The position numbers and the translations under genes were made by a program. 41,252 nt of DNA from Treponema sp. (GTDB lineage: Bacteria; Spirochaetota; Spirochaetia; Treponematales; Treponemataceae): contig JAFUDX010000004.1 in assembly GCA_017464425.1 (NCBI GenBank), forward strand, positions 1-41,252, in the 5' to 3' direction. Below, piece after piece: positions 25,290 to 32,802 of the stretch. The stretch's first letter is position 1; every line of letters starts with the position of its first letter. The notes below the pieces were generated by a model. It was given only the letters and a program-made list of their open reading frames with translations, made no database searches and was not told the DNA's origin.

Positions 25290-26358
25290 TTAAAGCAAAT
25301 CCGTAAAATGATTCGTATTGTATCGCGAATAAAATTCATCTGCGGCAGCTTGCTTTGAAGCCGTGCCTATCGCTCTCCAATTGTTCAAAATTGCGGCAAA
25401 AGCATCCGGACTTTCTGCCATAAAAAAGAGTCGGTTTTTCTCATTATCTTCTATTCCTTCAAAAGCGACCTTCGTGCCGATTACGCAAGTTCCTGAAGAA
25501 AGAGCATCAATCACCTTCACCTTTACGCCTGCTCCTTTGTGAAGCGGTGCAATCAAAGCCTGACACTGCGCGATTTCTTTTACAGGCTCATCGACAAATC
25601 CGAGATACGAAAAATTTTTGTATGATTTTAGCTTATTTTGCAAAGATTCCGACATTCCGCCGCCAATCACAACAAACTGAAAATCAGTTGTGATTCTCGG
25701 ATATACAGTGCGCAAGAACCATTCCAAGCCCTCTGCATTTTCACTTCTGTTCCACGCACCGTAAAAGCAAAATCTGTTATCAAACACCCCAATTGCCATA
25801 ATCAAATCTCCCGTTTTTTAAGTAAAAATTGACATGAACAGAATCCAAACCATAAGTCCGCTTGATAAAATCACAGTCTTTCTGACTAAAAGTGACTATT
25901 TTGCTAGCAGTACGGAGCAATTTTCCTTCGGTACGCTTTATCCACGGAAGCTGCAATCGCCCTTTTCTGCTGAATTTCTGCGCGATGACATCATGGCACA
26001 TCAGCACTTTGCACGGATGCTCGACAAAAAGCGAATACAAATGCACCTGCGAGAAGTCGAAATAGAGCATGTCGTAATTAGAGGCAACGCTCTGAATAAA
26101 CCGCAAAGCCTCTTCATCAAAGCGTTTGGTGAAAAAAGGATGAAAAATCAGCTTCCTTACGCAATTTCTCAGCGATGGGGAAATCATGCGAAGCACCTGC
26201 ACAGAATCCGGTAACTCCACGCTGTGCCCAGGGTATTCGGCATACACAAGAGAAACAGAATGCCCTTTTTCAAGTAAATCGAGAATGAGCCGCCTGCTGT
26301 AATCCTGCCCCGCCGTTTTCTGGCACGGCGGAAAAGCGGTGATAAAAAGAATGTTCAT
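25290..26358 (-). pseudogene. Family 4 glycosyltransferase disrupted by a single frameshift
   Basis: Two adjacent frames form one GT4-like protein. The N-terminal part (25780-26358, 192 residues) starts MNILFITAFPPCQKTAGQDYSRRL and has the acceptor-domain features of GT-B enzymes. The C-terminal part (25290-25805) holds FCFYGAWNRSENAEGLEWFL, the glycine-rich VVIGGGMS, and the donor-site block PLHKGAGVKVKVIDALSSG. The total of 1069 bp is one base more than a whole number of codons; removing one base, most simply from CCCC at 25787-25790, restores about 355 residues, the expected length. GGAG precedes ATG 26358. It may be a genuine pseudogene, a slow switch or a sequencing error. Confidence 0.8.
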
Positions 26359-26369
26359 AAAAATGTCTC

Positions 26370-26414
26370 CATATCACGACATTGTGAAAACACAATGTAA
26401 ATTCTTATGATATG
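26370..26414. repeat. Nested inverted repeat beside element 1
   Basis: ACATTGTG (26379-26386) and CACAATGT (26391-26398) form an 8-bp hairpin with an AAAA loop. Around it CATATCA (26370-26376) faces TGATATG (26408-26414). It lies between the glycosyltransferase start and the left inverted repeat of element 1. It could be an operator or part of the element end. Confidence 0.55.
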
Positions 26415-26447
26415 TTCATTTGGACATTTCTATTTTTGAGGGAGAGA
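26414..26447. repeat. Left terminal-like inverted repeat of element 1
   Basis: It contains GACATTTCTATTTTTGAGGG (26423-26442) and is the inverted counterpart of the sequence at 27849-27884. The core CATTTCTATTTTTGAGG also occurs at the ends of element 2. Confidence 0.75.
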
Positions 26448-26454
26448 TTATCAG

Positions 26455-27729
26455 TTAGAACAATTCCACGCGTTCAAGCAGAAAGTCAATCAAGGCGCAA
26501 TGAAAAATTCCGTTCTCATCATAAAAGCTGCGCGGAATATCCATGCGGATGATAATCTTTTTGAAAAAATCCTTCGCAAGCAGCAGGGAGCTAAGTTCTG
26601 CGTTTACTTTCTCATCTTCATCCATACGGAGCGCAGACTGAATGTAAATCCGCTTGTCCACATTGTTCACGACAAAATCAATTTCTTTCTGGGCGTTCTG
26701 CCCTTTTGTCCTGTCAACGACGACACCGACATCAACAGAATATCCCCGCAAAACAAGCTCGTTGTAGATTATGTTCTCCATGATGTGACCTGTGTCTATC
26801 TGGCGGAAATTAAGGCGGATATTGCGCAAACCAATATCCGAATAATAATACTTGTTCGGGAAATTAAAGTAGCTTTTTCCTTTTATGTCATATCTCCTTG
26901 CCGTACTTATAAGAAAACCGTCTTCAATGAATTGAATATAGTTGGATACGAGCGCTGGATTGATTTTTTCTTTCGTCATGCTCGCAATGGAGTTCGCTAC
27001 ATTCGTTGGATTTGTAAGGGAACTAATCTGGGAAGCAAGCATATCAAGAATACTATCAAGAATATCCCTCCTCTCAATTTTATTTCGCTCAATGATGTCT
27101 TTTATATAAAGCTCTTTATATAATGAAGAAAGGTATTCTTTTTTATCAGCTTCATTCTGAATTGAAAGAATGCGAGGCAACCCGCCGTAAAGCATATAGT
27201 GTTCAAAAGCCGCACGCTCATCGCCACCCACCTCACTGTAAAACTCAGAAAATGAGAGCGGATAGATATGAATCTGCGTAGAACGACCACGAAATTCCGT
27301 TGCAATATCCTTTGACAACCCTTTCGAGTTACTGCCCGTTACATACACATCAAGATTCTTATAGCCGTTCAACTCGTTGAGCATGTCGTAAATCGTTATC
27401 TCAATTCCGCCGTTTTCTTTATCAATAACTCTCTGCGTAAATTGAACTTCATCAATCAAAAGATAAAATTTCTTTTCCGTTTCAGCAGAAACGACAGATT
27501 CAACATATTCACAAAGAGTAATCGGATTACGGTATTTGTAAAATATACGCCTGTCTAATTCAATTGTAATAATCTGAGATTCAGCAACTCCAGAACTTTT
27601 CAGGTATTCAATAAAAAGCTCGAAAAGAAGCACGGACTTGCCACACCGCCGGATACCAGTAACCACTTTTATCTGCCCATCCCACATTGAACGAATAATT
27701 TTATCAAGATACCGACTTCTCTTTACCAT
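26455..27729 (-). CDS. AAA-ATPase with DUF4143 / PD-(D/E)XK-like C-terminus
   Basis: The product has 424 residues. The Walker A motif is G25IRRCGKS32, Walker B is FYLLIDEVQ (about residues 94-102), and the sensor region VYVTGSNSKGLSKDIATEFRGRS is typical of the AAA_14/DUF4143 family. The C-terminal domain has EIDFVV followed by YIQSAL, a nuclease-like arrangement with Q in place of the usual catalytic E/K pair. GAGGTGAGACC precedes ATG 27729. Family members are common, multi-copy and of unknown role in anaerobes. It is the only gene between the two inverted repeats of element 1 and has no apparent connection to sugar metabolism. Confidence 0.88.
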   Translation of the reverse strand: MVKRSRYLDKIIRSMWDGQIKVVTGIRRCGKSVLLFELFIEYLKSSGVAESQIITIELDRRIFYKYRNPITLCEYVESVVSAETEKKFYLLIDEVQFTQRVIDKENGGIEITIYDMLNELNGYKNLDVYVTGSNSKGLSKDIATEFRGRSTQIHIYPLSFSEFYSEVGGDERAAFEHYMLYGGLPRILSIQNEADKKEYLSSLYKELYIKDIIERNKIERRDILDSILDMLASQISSLTNPTNVANSIASMTKEKINPALVSNYIQFIEDGFLISTARRYDIKGKSYFNFPNKYYYSDIGLRNIRLNFRQIDTGHIMENIIYNELVLRGYSVDVGVVVDRTKGQNAQKEIDFVVNNVDKRIYIQSALRMDEDEKVNAELSSLLLAKDFFKKIIIRMDIPRSFYDENGIFHCALIDFLLERVELF

Positions 27730-27735
27730 GGTCTC

Positions 27736-27840
27736 ACCTCGAATTTACGACGTTTTGGACGCTAATTATAGGTGCAGTATAGCTCAAATGAGAAAATAAG
27801 TCCAGCAGACCTATAATTTACGACGTATACGACGCTAATT
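27736..27840. repeat. Two 32-bp direct repeats in the promoter region of the DUF4143 ATPase
   Basis: The units at 27736-27767 and 27809-27840 match at 27 of 32 positions, sharing AATTTACGACGT and GACGCTAATT. They are 73 bp apart (start to start). Between them, on the minus strand, is a plausible promoter, TGGACT (27804-27799), 17 bp, TATACT (27781-27776). The unit nearer the gene supplies its Shine-Dalgarno. They could be operator sites. Confidence 0.7.
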
Positions 27841-27848
27841 CAAGGTAT

Positions 27849-27884
27849 CCTTCCCCTCTAAAAATAGAAATATCAAAGAACAAG
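27849..27884. repeat. Right terminal-like inverted repeat of element 1
   Basis: It contains CTCTAAAAATAGAAATATCA and then AAGAACAAG. Inverted, it matches 26414-26447 with a few mismatches, and it matches the right end of element 2 (CTCAAAAATAGAAATGTCA, AAGAACGA). Confidence 0.75.
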
Positions 27885-27902
27885 TAGTCCGCCACGGCGA
27901 AC

Positions 27903-28907
27903 TTATTTTGCAAGCATGTAGCTGCACAAAAAACTAAGACCAATCACGCCAGCAAAAGCCAGTCCCCAGCAGGAAGCGAAGAAGCCCTGCTGAACGAAGA
28001 GCATCACAATCGGGTAATGCACAAGATACATACCGAACGAAAAATCGTTTTTCACAAGCCGACCACCGAACGGAAGGCGCAGCGCAAACCAGAACACCAC
28101 AAGGCTAAGTGCAAGCGGCAGAACCAATGCAGACAGAATAAAATTATCCAGCCACAGGCAGAGCACAAGAAGTGCAAACGCAGGAGCCACGGCGTAATTC
28201 AGGATTTTAAGAAGCGGCTCCCAAAACAATGCAAACGCCATCCCGCATGAAAAATATGTAACGAACGCAGGAAACTGATTCTGCAAAGGTGCAAGCGAAG
28301 GTTTTAGGGCAACAAGCCAATGGCAGCCCACGCTATAAAGGAAGGAAAGAAAATACATTGCTATCAATACCCCCCCCCGTACATTTTTATAGTTATTCAA
28401 AAAACATAAAACAAACGGAAGGCACACATAAAAAGCAAGTTCTATCTTGATTGTCCAAAGCGCACCATTCACCGCCCCGTTAAGCGGAAGTCCTTCAAAA
28501 ACACCCGGCAGTGAAGGATGCAGAAAATTGAGCGAAAAAATATTTGCAAAAAGATATTTCCAGAATCCCGCATCAGTAAAATATTCTTTTGCAGAAAGCG
28601 TAGTGAACGCACAGAGCAGTAAAGCACCTACAATGACAACAGTCCAATATGGCGGCAGAATCTTTTTGCACCGCTTGACTGCATATTCTTTTATGCTTTC
28701 AGAGCGTAAAAGACTTATCGTTACCCAAAAGCCACTTAGGATAAAAAAGACTTTTACAGCAAACTCACGAATATTTAGGATTAGGAAATCTATACCTGAT
28801 AAATAAATCGAGTGTTCATAAATCACAACAAAGCAACATACCATGCGAATAAGCGTAAAGTTATTCTTTTTGGGAATTTTAGGAATCTTCAAATATCTTT
28901 CAAACAT
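27903..28907 (-). CDS. Acyltransferase-3 family membrane O-acyltransferase with G9 tract
   Basis: The product has 334 residues and nine or ten predicted membrane helices. It starts with the family-typical NNFTLIRMVCCFVVIYEHS, containing the conserved histidine of helix 1. Such enzymes O-acetylate sugars of surface polysaccharide at the inner membrane. The coding strand holds nine G (C9 at 28370-28378) within NVRGGVLIA; the frame is intact here. Eight G would give an immediate stop and ten G a stop 14 codons later. The protein ends SFLCSYMLAK, shorter than I expect for the family, and the stop is only 18 bp from the end of element 1, so the C-terminus may have been trimmed by insertion. Confidence 0.88.
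   Translation of the reverse strand: MFERYLKIPKIPKKNNFTLIRMVCCFVVIYEHSIYLSGIDFLILNIREFAVKVFFILSGFWVTISLLRSESIKEYAVKRCKKILPPYWTVVIVGALLLCAFTTLSAKEYFTDAGFWKYLFANIFSLNFLHPSLPGVFEGLPLNGAVNGALWTIKIELAFYVCLPFVLCFLNNYKNVRGGVLIAMYFLSFLYSVGCHWLVALKPSLAPLQNQFPAFVTYFSCGMAFALFWEPLLKILNYAVAPAFALLVLCLWLDNFILSALVLPLALSLVVFWFALRLPFGGRLVKNDFSFGMYLVHYPIVMLFVQQGFFASCWGLAFAGVIGLSFLCSYMLAK
28370..28378. repeat. C9/G9 homopolymer inside the acyltransferase gene
   Basis: Nine consecutive C on the + strand (G on the coding strand) lie about halfway through the reading frame. Tracts of this length are prone to slipped-strand mispairing; this copy is in the ON frame. Confidence 0.9.
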
Positions 28908-30024
28908 AGTCTCGCCTTTTTAAATTATTATAGGATTGCAATATTCCGACAAAAAAAGCACTACCCCAAAAAATCAGAATGTCATCTATAAATAGGTCAT
29001 TATGAAAAACACCAAAAAAAGTCTTATACGGTACAAGTTGGTTCATAACTCCATTTAGCGTTATTGAAAAATAAAAGACACCTAAGAAACAGAATAAGCA
29101 GAAATAATAAAAAATCTGACGATATTTCCTCGAATTTTGGACAAACGATGGAATTGTTATTAACAAACTTGGTAAGAAAAACTCATTTATTCTCGATACG
29201 ACAGTAAATATAGGCGATGACTTCAGAACAATTCCCATACATAAAATACAAAGGCTAAGAAGTGTTAGATTATAAAAAATACATTTTGATTTATTTTTAT
29301 AAAGGCAAACTATTGCTCCACATAACGACACATCTAGTAAAAATATAGGCGCAAAACTTCCTTCCCCATCACCACCTAAGAGATAAACTGCGTAAGGGGT
29401 TGCCTTTACAACTATCTCCAATAGTCCAGAAACGATAACAGATGTTCCAATCATAATCAATTTCATTACCGGCTTATAATTTCGATTCAGTAAGAAATAG
29501 AGTGGAATTGTGACAACAACAGAATTATGCGCAAAAAAAGCGGCAGATACTATTAAGATGCAATATTTAACAAACTGCTTCTTACGAATAAAGCGAGTCG
29601 CATACATAAAAATGTAAATTGCGAGTCCTTGTCTCAATGTGTTCAAAGTTTGTAAATAAAACGGTGTGTATGCATAAAAAATAAGAAGCGACAAAATCTT
29701 ATTTTTAGAATTTTCAAAAATAAAAAGGTATGCAAAAATCAATGTAAGCAGTGCATACAGTATGATTACAAACTGCAAAGTCAAATCATGTTGTATGGCA
29801 AAATTGTTTATCAACATATATCCTTTTTCGTGAACCTGCATCAGTTCGGGATGATTAAAAATTATCATGTAAGAATCATAGTCTCGCCCGATGTCATACC
29901 GCATAGCAGATAATAGAAAAAGCGGAAGCAACAGAAATAAGAGTAATTCTGGCGTAACTTTCCTTTTATATGAAAAAAGTGCCGTCAATAATATTGGCAT
30001 ACAGACAAACATATATACAGCCAT
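28900..30024 (-). CDS. EpsG-family / Wzy-like polysaccharide polymerase
   Basis: The product has 374 residues and about ten hydrophobic segments. The N-terminal motif AMRYDIGRDYDSY is characteristic of EpsG-like polymerases, and RQGLAIYIFMYATRFI (about 129-144) matches the second conserved block. It would join lipid-linked repeat units on the periplasmic face, together with the flippase encoded nearby. It overlaps the acyltransferase gene by 8 bp and its ATG shares one base with the stop of the GT25 gene. Base composition is clearly more AT-rich than the rml genes, as is common in polymerase/flippase genes. Confidence 0.82.
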   Translation of the reverse strand: MAVYMFVCMPILLTALFSYKRKVTPELLLFLLLPLFLLSAMRYDIGRDYDSYMIIFNHPELMQVHEKGYMLINNFAIQHDLTLQFVIILYALLTLIFAYLFIFENSKNKILSLLIFYAYTPFYLQTLNTLRQGLAIYIFMYATRFIRKKQFVKYCILIVSAAFFAHNSVVVTIPLYFLLNRNYKPVMKLIMIGTSVIVSGLLEIVVKATPYAVYLLGGDGEGSFAPIFLLDVSLCGAIVCLYKNKSKCIFYNLTLLSLCILCMGIVLKSSPIFTVVSRINEFFLPSLLITIPSFVQNSRKYRQIFYYFCLFCFLGVFYFSITLNGVMNQLVPYKTFFGVFHNDLFIDDILIFWGSAFFVGILQSYNNLKRRDYV

Positions 30025-30758
30025 TACGAAATCTCCTCAAAATGACCGCATAAAGAAAGTATTTTCTGGATTCCCCCCTTGAATTTTAATTTTAGTTTTG
30101 CGGGAAAATATCCTTTTTCATATTTAATTGAAAGGCTTTGCGTGCCGCTTTCAAATTCTCCATCCCACTTTTGATTTATCAAATGCGGGATAAGCCCATA
30201 AATTTTGAGACCAAATTTCTTTCTGAATTCATGCCAGTCATCAGCTACAAAATACGGCTTTTGCTTTAGCAATACTTCTGCTGCTCTCGCATTCATCATG
30301 TATGAATGCGCTAGGAAGCCTGAATACAGGCTTCCTAGCGCAATAGTTTCTAAACTGATTTTTTTCGTGTACCAGAACCAGCCGGAAAGCAGAACTATAG
30401 TCGGGCTGGACTGGGTAGCAAGAAATTTCTGAATTTCTTTTATCACAGGAAACATCGGAGCCTTTGGATAAATATCATCTTCGAAAATCAGACAAACTTT
30501 CTCACCAGATTTTATAAACTCCTCAAAACACTTGCGATGACTCAGAGTACAGCCAATCTGCGCATCGTTAGGGATTTTTGCGTATTTTCGTGTAAAAGCA
30601 TCAGAATCAAACCGCAGGAATTTTTCTTCGGCGGAAAGATTTTTACCATACACCGCTTCTATAAAGGCAAAATCTTCAATTCTTTGTTCTTTGAGGATGT
30701 TCTGCATATATTCTTTTCGTTCTATGTCTTTTGCAAGGTTTATTACATAAGCTTTCAT
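30024..30758 (-). CDS. Family 25 glycosyltransferase (LPS-type)
   Basis: The product has 244 residues. It begins MKAYVINLAKDIERKEYM, and GCTLSHRKCFEEFI followed by VCLIFEDDIYP (the metal-binding acidic motif) identify the GT25 family, which adds hexoses in lipooligosaccharide synthesis. It overlaps the upstream GT4 by 4 bp. A perfect 16-bp inverted repeat lies within the coding sequence at TIALGSLYSGFLAHS, and a G6 tract lies near the 3' end (30072-30077 region). Confidence 0.87.
   Translation of the reverse strand: MKAYVINLAKDIERKEYMQNILKEQRIEDFAFIEAVYGKNLSAEEKFLRFDSDAFTRKYAKIPNDAQIGCTLSHRKCFEEFIKSGEKVCLIFEDDIYPKAPMFPVIKEIQKFLATQSSPTIVLLSGWFWYTKKISLETIALGSLYSGFLAHSYMMNARAAEVLLKQKPYFVADDWHEFRKKFGLKIYGLIPHLINQKWDGEFESGTQSLSIKYEKGYFPAKLKLKFKGGIQKILSLCGHFEEIS
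30307..30342. repeat. Perfect 16-bp inverted repeat within the GT25 gene
   Basis: TGCGCTAGGAAGCCTG (30307-30322) and CAGGCTTCCTAGCGCA (30327-30342) are separated by AATA. It forms a stable, GC-rich hairpin in both DNA strands and in the mRNA. It is fully in frame and encodes ALGSLYSGFLA. Confidence 0.92.
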
Positions 30759-31945
30759 TCAAAACACTCCAGATATGCCCCATAAAACCGTTCAAGAGAA
30801 AATTCTTTTGAACGCCCTATGCTTGCTTTTGACATTACAGAACATTTTTCAAGAGAAACAGAAAGTTTATTAAACGTTTCTGTCATATTTGCTATCAAGT
30901 TTTCATCGCGTTCCAGGATTACAGCACAGTCAGATGTAACATATTCCGGTATACCACCTGAGCGGGTGACAACAAGCGGTAAGCCAGCAGTCATCCCCTC
31001 AATCTGCACCAAGGCGCATGGCTCTTCCCAGAGACTTGGAAGAGCCAGGCAGTTGCAAGATTTATATAATTTGTACACCTCGCTGTTATGCACAAAGCCT
31101 GTAAAAACAATCCGTCCTTTTTCAATCTGCCCAAGGCGCATGGCCTCATTTAAATATGGCGAAGTCGTGCTGTTTGCATACTGCGGGCTTCCGACTATCA
31201 AAAGTTTTATATTTTTATTTGCAGCAAGCACAGCTTTTTCAAGTTCATGCACGCCTTTATCTGCACAGATACGCCCGCAGAATACGATGACAAAATCATC
31301 ATCGGTAAAACCATAGTTCTTACGAATTGACCGCCTCTCTTCCTCTGAAACTGCTTTTTGGAATGCAGTTTGATTTACTGTATTGAGCACAACAAATAAC
31401 TTTGCTCTTGCATTACTACAAGTAGAAAGGTATTCATCATTTACAAATTTACTTACGCTGATAACACGCCCGAACAACTGAGAAACAAACGGAGAAGGAA
31501 ACCAGTTTCCATGCAAATGAATTACCATCTTGTCCTGAGAAAATGATTTTTTGAAAACCGAAAATGATGCCGGCATATTTCCGCCTTCAAAGACTACAAA
31601 ATCCGGCGTGTAAGTCAGTGCGAGCTTGTATGCACGCCTATACCATGCCGAATAAACAGGAATCTCTGTCCTAAAAATAATTTTGCACAGTTTGTTAAGA
31701 ACACGAGAAATAAATTGCAGTTTTTTCTCAAATTCTGAATCAGCATGATTATATAGAAACGTCGTATGTTTATAGGACTTACTTTGTTCGGCAGCATCTT
31801 CATTAAACCGAGAGATAATGATGAATTCACATTTCTGCCCACGTTCATTTACTTCAGCCAAAAGCTGAAGTAAAGTTTCTACAGCACCACCTTGAACGGC
31901 AGGAACCGGCAAATCCCCGCAAGTGACCAGACAAATTCTTTTCAT
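30755..31945 (-). CDS. Family 4 glycosyltransferase
   Basis: The product has 396 residues with the GT-B fold. The N-terminal part has the glycine-rich loop VQGGAVETLLQLLAEV for the acceptor domain. The C-terminal donor domain has FCGRICADKGVHELEKAV, LLIVGSPQ, and the EX7E region ALPSLWEEPCALVQIEGMTAG. Such enzymes transfer sugar from a nucleotide donor to the lipid-linked glycan at the cytoplasmic membrane. It sits 2 bp behind the GT2 gene. Confidence 0.9.
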   Translation of the reverse strand: MKRICLVTCGDLPVPAVQGGAVETLLQLLAEVNERGQKCEFIIISRFNEDAAEQSKSYKHTTFLYNHADSEFEKKLQFISRVLNKLCKIIFRTEIPVYSAWYRRAYKLALTYTPDFVVFEGGNMPASFSVFKKSFSQDKMVIHLHGNWFPSPFVSQLFGRVISVSKFVNDEYLSTCSNARAKLFVVLNTVNQTAFQKAVSEEERRSIRKNYGFTDDDFVIVFCGRICADKGVHELEKAVLAANKNIKLLIVGSPQYANSTTSPYLNEAMRLGQIEKGRIVFTGFVHNSEVYKLYKSCNCLALPSLWEEPCALVQIEGMTAGLPLVVTRSGGIPEYVTSDCAVILERDENLIANMTETFNKLSVSLEKCSVMSKASIGRSKEFSLERFYGAYLECFE

Positions 31946-31947
31946 TT

Positions 31948-32802
31948 TTAATCCTCCCTATAGCGATTTTTTCTGAACAAATTAACAATTACTCTCAAAT
32001 GAAGCGTATCAAGCAGAAAATAGACAAATGTACGCAATGAAAAGATATCCCGTTTAAATGGCGAGCGGACAATTGAAGGATATTCTGCATAGAAAACTTC
32101 TGGATATTTGTAATCTTTCGGAAACTTGTAATCGTAAGTCAAAAACATTTTTCCAAGTCTTGAATAGACTTTCAAATCCTTATTTTGATTGCTGGAACGC
32201 TGCAAATATGAGGTATGCAAATACTTGTTTTTCTGCCACTTAATTTCATACTTTCCGCACTGAACCTCATTATTATCCCCATCAAAAAATCCTTCGATTC
32301 CGTAATAACCGCCACAATGGATTCCTGGTATTTTCATGGAATACAAACGAATTGTTGCAGTTTCTTTTGTATCAAGAAATGCGTATACATCTCGTCCCGG
32401 TTTTCTGTAATGACGAATATCTTTCGCACAGTTGATATAATGCTGTGCAAGCAGAAATAGTTTCTCATTGGAGTTTGCAATGCTTACAAGTTCTTCAATC
32501 GACTCTTTCCACCAAATTTCATCTCCATCCAGAACAAGAAAATAATCAGTTTCAGTCTTTTCAATCATTTCTTGCCGGAGCTGTCCAATTCTGTTTCTGT
32601 CCGCAAATCCTTTTTCTTCAAAAATGATTTTATCAGAATAACCAGAATCGATGATATTCTGTATAATTGAGACAGTATTATCTGTTGACCCCGTATCAAA
32701 GATAATCATCTTATCTACATAATCAATGACAGACATTATTGCAAACCAGACAAATCTGTCTTCATTCTTTACCAATGTATGTGCGGTTATTGTTTTTTTC
32801 AT
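31948..32802 (-). CDS. Family 2 glycosyltransferase
   Basis: The product has 284 residues. TAHTLVKNEDRF leads the GT-A fold, and IIFDTGSTDNTV is the nucleotide-sugar region with FLVLDGDEIWW providing the DxD motif. The C-terminal half is rich in aromatic and basic residues. It resembles the SunS/WaaE-like GT2 subgroup acting on cell-surface oligosaccharide. It overlaps the flippase gene by 4 bp (ATGA type), so the two are translationally linked. Confidence 0.88.
   Translation of the reverse strand: MKKTITAHTLVKNEDRFVWFAIMSVIDYVDKMIIFDTGSTDNTVSIIQNIIDSGYSDKIIFEEKGFADRNRIGQLRQEMIEKTETDYFLVLDGDEIWWKESIEELVSIANSNEKLFLLAQHYINCAKDIRHYRKPGRDVYAFLDTKETATIRLYSMKIPGIHCGGYYGIEGFFDGDNNEVQCGKYEIKWQKNKYLHTSYLQRSSNQNKDLKVYSRLGKMFLTYDYKFPKDYKYPEVFYAEYPSIVRSPFKRDIFSLRTFVYFLLDTLHLRVIVNLFRKNRYRED

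Noticed and set aside
30072..30077. C6 run inside the GT25 gene as a possible phase switch
   Set aside because: Six bases is short for slippage, the gene is in frame, and it lies near the 3' end where a shift would cost little.
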